This document shows positions 17,914 to 24,318 of a stretch of DNA of 63,283 nt, piece by piece. This DNA is from an uncultured Pseudomonadota bacterium (GTDB taxonomy: Bacteria > Myxococcota_A > UBA796 > SXON01): positions 1 through 63,283 of the forward strand of contig CAIQVJ010000114.1 of the NCBI GenBank assembly GCA_903875225.1, given 5' to 3'. A program made the position numbers and the translations under genes. How positions within the stretch are numbered: the stretch's first letter is position 1; every line of letters begins with the position of its first letter. The notes beneath the pieces are model-generated. The model ran no database searches. It had not been told where the DNA came from and saw only the letters and a program-made list of their open reading frames with translations.

Positions 17914-18837
17914 ATGCAGCGTTTCCGCGCCCCGGCCTCGACGCCCACTCGCTCCGTCCGCTGCCTGGCTTTCTTGGTCCTCGCCCCCGCCTGCTCCTGG
18001 CCGGGCGGCATCGTCCTGGAGACCGAGACCGGCGCGCCGGTGCCCGGAGGGGGGGACACGGCCGATGCCGGGTGCGGACTGGGCACGACCATTCACCCGG
18101 CCGCGGACTGCGCTGCGATCCTGAGCGCCTGCCCCACCGCCGCGACCGGTGCCTATTGGATCGACGCCGCGGGGGATGGCTCGGCGTTGGAGGTCACTTG
18201 CGACATGGATCGGGAGAGTGGGGGCTGGGTTGCCCGGGCTCCTGGAGTCGGCTCGGCAGTGAGGCGCTCTGCGTGGGCGACCTGCCTGGGGGGGCGAGTC
18301 TTCTGTCGTCTTCGACGCCCTGGGGCTGAGGTGGAGCGAGGTGCTCGTCGGCATCTGCATGCGGCGGTACCGGACGGACGACGCGTTCAACTACCCGTCG
18401 ACCACGGACATCGAGAACGCCTATGTAGACGGGTTCAGCCTCACCCACGGCGACGCAGGAGCGCGGAGCCACCTGTTCTCCTGGGGCATCGGCCGTTACC
18501 AGATGGAGAGCCTGTACTCCTGTCCGGACGCGGGCGGCTCATCCCCGCCGCCCTTCGCGGGCTCCGCCTGGGCCTGTCAGAGCGGCAACGACACCACCTC
18601 GTACGACAGCATCTGGTATCCACCGCGCCTGTTCGAGGATGCCTTCCAGCATCTCACGTTGGGTGAGGCCACAACGGATGATCTCGAAGGGCGGATCATG
18701 TTCGACCAGCCGACCAGCGACGAGGACATCGGGGTCTGCGGGCCTGGCTCGCCGTGCGCTGACCTGGCCGATTTGTCCCCCCTCAAGATTGCGACAATGA
18801 TCGACCAGAAATTGTCCGGGGAGCGCCGCGCGCCGGG
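17914..18837 (+). pseudogene. Frameshifted fibrinogen-like-domain lipoprotein
   Basis: The N-terminus is a lipoprotein signal with lipobox LAPAC, then 'DCAAILSACPTAATGAYWID' and 'LEVTCDMDRESGGW', the entrance of a fibrinogen-C/COLFI-like domain. The sensible reading then changes frame: after the G5 run at 18220-18224 and the G7 run at 18288-18294 it continues in another frame as 'VVFDALGLRWSEVLVGICMR', 'YRTDDAFNYPSTTDIENAYV', 'SGNDTTSYDSIWYPPRLFE' to about 18837. Beyond that the frame only reads through repeat DNA as a 17-residue repeat. So it has at least one, probably two, indels at G homopolymers and a lost 3' end. Sequencing indels could explain the first defect but not the second. Confidence 0.65.
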
Positions 18838-18903
18838 CTCTACGGTCGCGTCCAGTTGGAAAGTTCGCACTGCTCGTCGCCCTGGCCGAGCTGTGCGTGC
18901 GGC

Positions 18904-18944
18904 CGGGGAGAGATGGGGTGAGGCGGCCGGTGCTCCCCCTGGAT
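18904..18944. repeat. 41-bp dispersed repeat, copy B
   Basis: Counterpart of the repeat at 14165-14205, offset by 4739 bases with about four differences. It is followed by 'GGATCCCGTCGCGACGG', a stretch that also precedes the array at 22619. The element therefore links three scar regions. Confidence 0.8.
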
Positions 18945-18976
18945 CCCGTCGCGACGGTCCCCGTTCGTCGTTCACG

Positions 18977-19129
18977 CCGACGATTGTGGACAGGACAGCC
19001 GTGTCCTCCCCGGGATCGTCGCCTGCCCCGACGATCCTCGCCAGGACAGCCGTGTCCTCCCCAGGATCGTCGCCCACGCCGACGATCCTCGCCAGGACAG
19101 CCGTGTCCTCCCCGGGATCGTCGCCCGCA
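18977..19129. repeat. 51-bp palindromic tandem array, three units
   Basis: Units start at 18977, 19028 and 19079, exactly 51 bp apart. Each holds a nested dyad: outer arms CGACGATCCT and AGGATCGTCG, inner arms AGGACA and TGTCCT, so one unit can fold into a two-stage hairpin of about 44 bases. The outer arms vary slightly (GGGATCGTCG in two units). Flanks match those of the array at 22619-22771. There are no variable spacers, so it is not a CRISPR. The array lies in a gene-free stretch between the broken fibrinogen gene and an IS91-like fragment. Confidence 0.9.
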
Positions 19130-19130
19130 C

Positions 19131-19225
19131 GACCTCGCCATCCCGCTCGCGCTTGAGCCCCAGCAGCACTCGCCCGCTGGGGAGCCGCTCCAACCGACTC
19201 GAACGCCGCGCAGCGAGGACGAGGC
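19131..19225 (-). mobile_element. IS91-like transposase fragment, copy 1
   Basis: The minus strand encodes 'RSSRLERLPSGRVLLGLKRE'. This matches the 'RLxRLPDGRVxxxLKR' signature of IS91-family (Y2, rolling-circle) transposases of Myxococcota, which is followed in intact proteins by a DGTTH segment that is lost here. About 30 codons remain. A longer relative of the same fragment lies at 22776-22920, also directly beside a 51-bp array. Confidence 0.6.
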
Positions 19226-19234
19226 CGCCCGACG

Positions 19235-19461
19235 ATGAACGACTATTCGCTCCGGTTTGCGGCCGTGGCGTACCCTGCCGGCGCCGTGAGCATCTGGGCG
19301 ATCGGACCTGACGCGAGCGCCGACACCCTCGAGGAGGGCGTGAAGCACACGAGCGCTCGTACAACCCGCTCTTCATGGGTACGGCGGACCTGATGGCGGC
19401 CGGCGTGCTCGGGGGTCCTGGCTTCCTGCTGTTCCGCAGCCCGGCGGTCAGCGCGTGCTGA
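19235..19461 (+). pseudogene. Small frameshifted ORF, function unknown
   Basis: From ATG 19235 the frame reads MNDYSLRFAAVAYPAGAVS and on to 'DTLEEGVKH', then loses sense. In the next frame it continues 'ERSYNPLFMGTADLMAAGVL', 'GGPGFLLFRSPAVSAC' and stops at 19461, overlapping the end of the glycosyltransferase gene by 14 bases. A single indel near 19350 would unite the two halves into about 75 residues. No family was recognised. It could also be chance. Confidence 0.35.
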
Positions 19462-20725
19462 CCATCTCCTCGAGCTCGAGGAGCGCGCTCGATTGCCCCT
19501 CCGCGCGCCGGATCGCCTCCGCACAGCGGCCCGCCGCCTCCCGGAAGCACGGCTCGGCCAGCAGGCGCTGGACCGCTGCCCGAAGCGGCTCGACGGCGGC
19601 CGCCTTCGCGAGCTTGAGCCCTGCCCCGCGCTGCACCACCCGGGCCGCGTTCTCGTCCTGATCTCGCCCCATCGGGATGCAGAGCAGGGGCACGCCCGCG
19701 GCCAGCGCCTTCAGCGTGGTGCCGTGCCCGCAGTGGGTCACCACCAGCGCCGCGTGCGGCACGATCTCGGCGTGCGGCGCGGACTCGACCACCCGCACCG
19801 AGTCCGTGCCCGTGACCTCGCCTTCGCGAACCGTCGGTCCACGCGTCACGATCGCCCGGACCGGCAGGGCGGACAGGGCGGTCACGAGGTTTCGCAGGAG
19901 CGGAACCTGGTCCTGGAAGGTGGACGAGAGCCCCACGAGCACGAGCGGGCGCGTGTCGTCCGCAGGCCACGGGGACGTCCACCGCGACGCCCAGGTCGGA
20001 TCGGCGAGGGGGGCCCCCACCCACTTCACGTTCGCGGGCACGTCCTGCGAGGCGTAGTCGAACGCAGGGCTGGTGAGCACGAGGATCCGGTCGGACTTTC
20101 GCGCCAGATCGTGGAAGTCCTCGACGCGGGGCAGTCTGTGAGCCTCGCGGACGGCGTTGACCGAGGCCAGCGCCTTGTTGAACAGCCAGCCGAACAACCA
20201 GCGGAAGCCCGCATCCCGCAGCCCCACCAGCATCCCCGGCACGTTCACCATCGCAGCGCCCATCGGGGTGACGCCGGGCGTCGGCACGCCGTAGACAGTG
20301 GTGGACAACATCGCACGCGGCAGGCCTCGGGCCTCCGCCGCGATGAGGCCCCAGGGCACCATGCTGTCGCTCACGACGGCGTCTGCAGGGTGTGCGTCGA
20401 GCTCAGCGAGCACGTCGGCGGTCCAGCGGGGCCCGGGCGTGGCGAGGAATTCCTCCATCATGGAGGTGAGGTACTTGCCCCTGTTGGTGAAGGCATAGTC
20501 CCGGAGCAGGTCGGCCTCCCGCTCCCGACTCGTGCGGTGGGGGGCCGTGGTCCAGGGCGAGAAGCCGCAGCCCGCATCCAGGACCTCCGCCTCCATCGTC
20601 GGGTCGGCGAGGACCCGCACGGAGTGCCCTGCATCCACGAGCATCCGAGCGATCGCGAGCGTGGGTGGGACAACGCCCCCCCCGTCCCAGGTGACAAAGA
20701 GGAACCGACGCGGGGGGCTGGTCAT
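19448..20725 (-). CDS. MGT-type glycosyltransferase (GT1 family)
   Basis: 425 residues from ATG 20725 (MTSPPRRFLFVTWDGGG). GT-B fold of the UDP-glycosyltransferase/macrolide glycosyltransferase class: N-terminal 'GGVVPPTLAIARMLVDAGHS', acceptor-side middle part, and the C-terminal donor site 'HAALVVTHCGHGTTLKALAA' with 'GVPLLCIPMGRDQDENA'. Relatives glycosylate small lipophilic acceptors such as macrolides, sterols or polyketides, often as inactivation. Its ATG overlaps the TGA of the tetR-like gene upstream (ATGA), so both are one operon under the operator at 21321. This suggests an inducible detoxification pair. Confidence 0.88.
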   Translation of the reverse strand: MTSPPRRFLFVTWDGGGVVPPTLAIARMLVDAGHSVRVLADPTMEAEVLDAGCGFSPWTTAPHRTSREREADLLRDYAFTNRGKYLTSMMEEFLATPGPRWTADVLAELDAHPADAVVSDSMVPWGLIAAEARGLPRAMLSTTVYGVPTPGVTPMGAAMVNVPGMLVGLRDAGFRWLFGWLFNKALASVNAVREAHRLPRVEDFHDLARKSDRILVLTSPAFDYASQDVPANVKWVGAPLADPTWASRWTSPWPADDTRPLVLVGLSSTFQDQVPLLRNLVTALSALPVRAIVTRGPTVREGEVTGTDSVRVVESAPHAEIVPHAALVVTHCGHGTTLKALAAGVPLLCIPMGRDQDENAARVVQRGAGLKLAKAAAVEPLRAAVQRLLAEPCFREAAGRCAEAIRRAEGQSSALLELEEMVSTR

Positions 20726-21321
20726 GGGACGCTCCTTGATCGCCAGTGTTGAACGAGGGCTTCCAGGGTCTCGAGCATGGCGGCCAGCGCCTGCTCGCGG
20801 GTGAAGCCGAGGTGGCGCACCGACCACCAGGAGTAGAGCTCCGTGGCGGTGAACAGGGCCGCCAGCCGCGTGGCGCGACGCGGATCGGGTTCGGCGGGGA
20901 GCGAGGCGGCGAAGGCCTCGCCGAGCCAGGCGAGGTGGCTCCGGCGGGCGTTGTCTGCCGCCTGGCGCACGGCGGGCACCCGGTCTTCGACCGCGACGCG
21001 GCGCATCACGGAGTCGGCGATCTCCTCGTACCGGTCGGCGAGCGTGGCCACGATCGTGGGCAGGTCCCCCGCCGGCGCGGCCCGGCGCGCGGTCTCCCGC
21101 GCGGCGGACCAGTGCATCGCCGCCAGGAAGAGCTCCTCCTTGCTCCCGAACTGGCGCATGATCGTCTTGAGGCTGACCCCGGAGCGCTCGGCGATCGTGT
21201 GGAGCGCGAGATCGTCATAGGGCCGCTCCATGAACAGCATGATCGCGGAGGCGAGCACCTCCTCGCGGCGGGCATCGACTGCGCTGGCACGGGCGCTCTG
21301 GGCGTAGGCTCGGGGAGGCAT
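20722..21321 (-). CDS. TetR-family repressor
   Basis: 199 residues. The N-terminal helix-turn-helix is clear ('TIAERSGVSLKTIMRQFGSK', about residues 42-61). The C-terminal part is a helical ligand-binding domain with 'LFTATELYSWWSVRHLGFTR'. It is cotranscribed with the glycosyltransferase gene. A 12-bp-arm palindrome touches its start codon, which indicates autoregulation; the effector is probably the glycosyltransferase's acceptor or a related compound. The start ATG 21321 is supported by the palindrome and a -10 box inside it. Confidence 0.92.
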   Translation of the reverse strand: MPPRAYAQSARASAVDARREEVLASAIMLFMERPYDDLALHTIAERSGVSLKTIMRQFGSKEELFLAAMHWSAARETARRAAPAGDLPTIVATLADRYEEIADSVMRRVAVEDRVPAVRQAADNARRSHLAWLGEAFAASLPAEPDPRRATRLAALFTATELYSWWSVRHLGFTREQALAAMLETLEALVQHWRSRSVP

Positions 21322-21347
21322 TTGGTGACCATAGCATGGTCACCAAA
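21321..21347 (-). promoter_or_regulatory. TetR operator palindrome with embedded -10
   Basis: Perfect inverted repeat TTTGGTGACCAT-AGC-ATGGTCACCAAA (12-bp arms, 3-bp centre). The first base is part of the tetR start codon. On the minus strand it contains an extended -10, TGCTATGGT, ending 6 bases before ATG. A bound dimer would cover both the -10 box and the start of what would be a leaderless transcript. The sequence is a typical size and symmetry for a TetR operator. The nearest plus-strand gene starts 179 bases away, so divergent control is less likely. Confidence 0.88.
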
Positions 21348-21525
21348 TCGGGGCAAGCCCGATCGTTCGGAGGGCAACTGTCCCTCCTCGCGGACGTGTT
21401 CCTTCCGGAGGGCGCGGCCTGCGATTTCTGTGCCGGGCTTCGGGTTGGAATGGCGGCATGTCCATGACCGGCCCGGGGACAAGCTCGCCCAGCTGCTGAC
21501 GATGTTCGCGCACCTCCCTTAGCCG

Positions 21526-21999
21526 ATGCGCAGCCAGGTCCGAGCCCAGGCCGAGGGGCTGCTGCGGACGGCTGCACCGACGTCGGCGCCCGGCGCGGCT
21601 GCGGCCGGGGCGTTGGTGGCGATCGCGCGGTTGGACCTTGGCAAGGCCTGGCATGGGGTTCACTGGCTCGTCTGCGGGGCCCCCGAGCCGGACGGGAGCG
21701 CCGCCGGCGGCGCCGTCCTCGGGGGCGTAGAGGTTGGGCAGGACCTCGGCTATGGCGCTGCCCGCCTGCTCGATCCCGCGGCGGTCGCCCGGATCGCGAC
21801 CGCGCTGTCGGTCCTCGACGAGGCCACGCTCCAGGCACGATACGACGGAGCGGCGATGGCGGGCGCCGGGCTCTACCCCGGCGGCTTCGATGACCCATCC
21901 AACTGGCGGGAGGAGCTGGTGTCCCACGCGCTCGCTGTGCGGGACCTCTACGCGAAGGCGGCCTCCAACGGCCAGGCTGTGCTGGCGTACCTCACCTGA
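21526..21999 (+). CDS. DUF1877 (YfbM-like) family protein
   Basis: 157 residues. The family core is plain: 'RLDLGKAWHGVHWLVCG', 'ARLLDPAAVARIATAL', 'YPGGFDDPSNWREEL', and the C-terminal 'AKAASNGQAVLAYL'. Family members usually begin near an M-S/G-M-T/I motif about 60 residues before LDLGKAWH. Such a start (MSMTG) is present at 21458 in another frame, followed by 'DKLAQLL' in the frame of this gene but before a TAG at 21520. So the true N-terminus may be frameshifted and the ATG at 21526 only the surviving start. The function of the family is unknown. Confidence 0.75.
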   Translation: MRSQVRAQAEGLLRTAAPTSAPGAAAAGALVAIARLDLGKAWHGVHWLVCGAPEPDGSAAGGAVLGGVEVGQDLGYGAARLLDPAAVARIATALSVLDEATLQARYDGAAMAGAGLYPGGFDDPSNWREELVSHALAVRDLYAKAASNGQAVLAYLT

Positions 22000-22576
22000 A
22001 TGCCCGCCCGCCTCCGCACTGCAGACCAGCGGGGCGGAGATCGATGATCTCGGCATCGCAACGGGCTTCGGCCGCGATCGTCCTGGACACGTCGCCGTCA
22101 GGCCCGGTCACGTTCCAGCAGGTCGGACAGGGTTGGATCACGACCCGGTAGCCCTCGTCGGTGTTGGAGGCGCGCTCGGCCGAATCGTCGGGCAGGGTCG
22201 CCTCCTCCGCGGCGATCACGCTGCGCGCCATCGCCGCGAGCAGCGCGCCATCCTCGACCTCAAGACGATCGAGCTCCGACCGGGAGCGGAGCAGGACCAG
22301 CGCCGCCCGCAGGACCTCGGCGTCCGCCGCCTCCATCGCGAAGCACACCCGACTCCGCGCGGAGAATCGCTCCGGAGTTGGACCGCCGACTGGCGCAGCG
22401 TCGCCGGAGCTGGCCGCTGCGACCTGCCGCTCCAACACACGCGAGGTCACCACCAACGCCCGCTCGACCCACGTGGGCTCAGTCTCGGGGGTCACAACGC
22501 GGATCAGCTCCTGGGCCTTGGTCCAGTTGAGCCGTCCGGCCGCCATGGCGGGGTTCAGCGCCGGCAGCGCCCGAGT
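21992..22576 (-). pseudogene. Truncated DUF222/HNH-endonuclease gene
   Basis: The readable part encodes 'ALPALNPAMAAGRLNWTKAQ', 'VTPETEPTWVERALVVTSRV', 'VCFAMEAADAEVLRAALVLL', 'YRVVIQPCPTCWN' and 'IAAEARCDAEIIDLRP'. This is the central region of the long HNH-endonuclease-like proteins (DUF222/13E12-type) common in Myxococcota. The N-terminal part is missing, since the frame breaks at about 22576 where the repeat region begins. The C-terminal HNH nuclease domain expected after 'DAEIIDLRP' is replaced by a stop. An internal ATG at 22546 could give 184 residues but no nuclease. The 3' end overlaps the DUF1877 gene by 8 bases. Confidence 0.75.
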
Positions 22577-22618
22577 CGCAGGAGATCCCGTCGCGACGGC
22601 CCCCGTTCGTCGTCCACG

Positions 22619-22771
22619 CCGGCGATTGTCTGCAGGACAGCTGTGTCCTCCCCAGGATCGTCGTTCACCCCGACGATCCTCGCCAGGACAGCCGTGTCAT
22701 CCCCCCGATCGTCGTTCACCCCGACGATCCTCGCCAGGACAGCCGTGTCCTCCCCAGGATCGTCGCCCGCA
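22619..22771. repeat. 51-bp palindromic tandem array, three units
   Basis: Units start at 22619, 22670 and 22721, again 51 bp apart, with the same nested dyad as the array at 18977 (CGACGATCCT...AGGATCGTCG outside, AGGACA...TGTCCT inside). The left flank 'GATCCCGTCGCGACGG' and the right flank 'CTCGCGCTTGAGCCC' are shared with the first array, so about 260 bp were duplicated as a block. The first unit has GCGATTGTCTGC in place of the standard left arm, as does the first unit of the other array (CGATTGTGGAC). Confidence 0.9.
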
Positions 22772-22775
22772 GGAC

Positions 22776-22920
22776 CTCGCATCCCCCTCGCGCTTGAGCC
22801 CCTGCAGCACCCGCCCGCCGGGGAGGCGCGCCAACCGACCCAGGGCCAGCGGCGGGCGGAGCGGGTACCGGCACAGGCGCCCTACGCGCTCCCGCGGCCC
22901 GCAGGGCCCTGGGAGGCTTT
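22776..22920 (-). mobile_element. IS91-like transposase fragment, copy 2
   Basis: The minus strand encodes 'RVGRLCRYPLRPPLALGRLA' followed by RLPGGRVLQGLKRE. This is the conserved block 'ERLCRYxxRPPLxxERLxRLPDGRV' of IS91-family transposases. Nothing of the upstream zinc-binding domain or of the catalytic Tyr region is recognisable around it. The fragment ends at the 51-bp array, as copy 1 does. DNA from here to the symporter stop (22921-23034) shows no gene beyond the shared tail flank. Confidence 0.72.
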
Positions 22921-23016
22921 CGCCGCCTCTACGCTTCGCTTCGGGGTTCGCTCCTGCCTGGAATGCCCAGATGCCTGGCCCCACCCGGGACGCCCATTGC
23001 TCCGCCCGGTGCGTCG

Positions 23017-23133
23017 GCGCTCCCCCCGCCCGCGTCAGGCCGTGCCGGGCGCCCGCCCCTCGATGAGGATGGAGAGCATCATGTCGCTGAGCACGTTCAC
23101 GGCCGAGCGGCCGCGCGCGATCACCCAGTCGAC
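23017..23133 (-). repeat. Symporter-tail direct repeat, parental copy
   Basis: Segment of the intact symporter gene and its 3' flank that is repeated at 17779-17897 (close copy) and 13563-13668 (diverged copy), all in the same orientation. The shared block starts in the flank after the stop and ends at the GTCGAC in the VDW codons. Confidence 0.85.
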
Positions 23134-24258
23134 GGTGAGCAGCAGCGGCAGCAGTTCGATGGGAAGGCCGACGGTGTTGAGCACGAGCGCGAGCGAGATG
23201 AACCCCGCCTCGGGCACGCCTGCCACGCCCGCAGCCGCCACCATGCAGCTCGCCGCGGCGGAGAGCTGCTGCGGGAGGGTGAGGACGATGCCGTTGGCCT
23301 GTGCGACGAACAGCACCGCCATCCCCTCGTACAGCAGGATGCCGTCGTTGTTCAGGTTGGTCCCGACGCAGGCGCCGAGCGTGGACGAAGCCCGCGAGAT
23401 GCCCAGCTTGTCGAGCGCTTTGAGCGTGACGGGCAGGGTGGCCAGGCTGCTGTTCGCCCCGAGCGCGTAGATCACGGGCTCCCGTGCGGCTGCCCAGAAC
23501 CGCGCGAGCGGCATCCGCACCCAGAGCACCAGCCACACCTGGTAGGTCACCACGACGTGCAGCAGCAGCCCGAGCAGCCCCACGCCCACGTACCAGCCGA
23601 GGCCGATCAGCGGGCGGAAGCCCGTCTCCCCGACGGTCTTCGCGACCACGCCGAACACCGCGAGCGGCACGGCCATCACGACCCAGTGGAGCACGACCTC
23701 CAGCGTGCCGAGGATCGTGGCGATGCCCTCCTCGATCACCCGGTAGCCCTGGTGGCCTGCGGCGATCTGGTCCGCCCGCACGCGTCGGAGGCCGAACCCG
23801 GTCAAGAGCGCCATCCCCACGATCGAGATCACAAGGTTGTCCGCGAACGGCCCGACCCAGCTCGTGGGGACGTAGCTGGCGAGGGTCTTCATCAGCTCGA
23901 CCTTCTTTCCCGCGTAGGCCGCGAGATCCTCCGGCTTGACCGCCACGGCCGCGGCGAGGTGCCCGCCGGGGTGGATCAGGTTGCTGAGCAGGAGGCCGAT
24001 GGCGAGCGCGAACGTCGCGTTGGCCATCGCAAACCCGACGAGCCGGCGCGCGCCCAGCCCGCCGATCTCGGTCGTCAGCACGGCGTGCACGATCACGAAG
24101 TAGATCAGCGGGGTGGCGACGGCCTTGATGAGCTGGATGACGAGCTTTCCGAGCTCTCCCAGCGGCGCGGCGTCAGCCCCGAGCAGGGGGCCGACGACGA
24201 GGCCGAGGGCCATGGCGAGCACGATGGCGGCCGAGAGCGAGAGGTGGGAGCGGCGCAT
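23035..24258 (-). CDS. Dicarboxylate/glutamate:cation symporter (DAACS family)
   Basis: 407 residues from ATG 24258 (MRRSHLSLSAAIVLAMALG). About eight membrane helices plus hairpin loops. The family signatures are present: 'IYALGANSSLATLPVTLKAL' (hairpin 1 serine-rich motif) and 'GTNLNNDGILLYEGMAVLFV' (the NMDGT-type helix 7 motif, here NLNND). The second motif departs from the usual NMDGTALYE, so substrate specificity may differ from GltP/DctA. It is the only intact copy of a gene whose 3' end is repeated twice upstream. A TACCCT -10-like box lies 7 bases before the ATG. Confidence 0.9.
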   Translation of the reverse strand: MRRSHLSLSAAIVLAMALGLVVGPLLGADAAPLGELGKLVIQLIKAVATPLIYFVIVHAVLTTEIGGLGARRLVGFAMANATFALAIGLLLSNLIHPGGHLAAAVAVKPEDLAAYAGKKVELMKTLASYVPTSWVGPFADNLVISIVGMALLTGFGLRRVRADQIAAGHQGYRVIEEGIATILGTLEVVLHWVVMAVPLAVFGVVAKTVGETGFRPLIGLGWYVGVGLLGLLLHVVVTYQVWLVLWVRMPLARFWAAAREPVIYALGANSSLATLPVTLKALDKLGISRASSTLGACVGTNLNNDGILLYEGMAVLFVAQANGIVLTLPQQLSAAASCMVAAAGVAGVPEAGFISLALVLNTVGLPIELLPLLLTVDWVIARGRSAVNVLSDMMLSILIEGRAPGTA

Positions 24259-24304
24259 CCGACGAAGGGTACCCCATCGTGAAGTCGGTCGGAGCCCGCG
24301 GTGC

Positions 24305-24310
24305 GATACT
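24305..24310 (+). promoter_or_regulatory. -10-like box GATACT
   Basis: GATACT ends 8 bases before ATG 24319. The spacing matches other leaderless starts here and argues against the alternative GTG start at 24301, which would lie upstream of the predicted transcript. Confidence 0.4.
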
Positions 24311-24318
24311 GCGGCTCG

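Noticed and set aside
22555..22782. A small protein of 17-residue repeats (DDPGEDTAVLARIV type) read from the 51-bp array
   Set aside because: A 51-bp tandem repeat keeps any frame open; the sequence is explained by its DNA dyads, there is no ribosome-binding site, and the frame ends outside the array without conserved protein.
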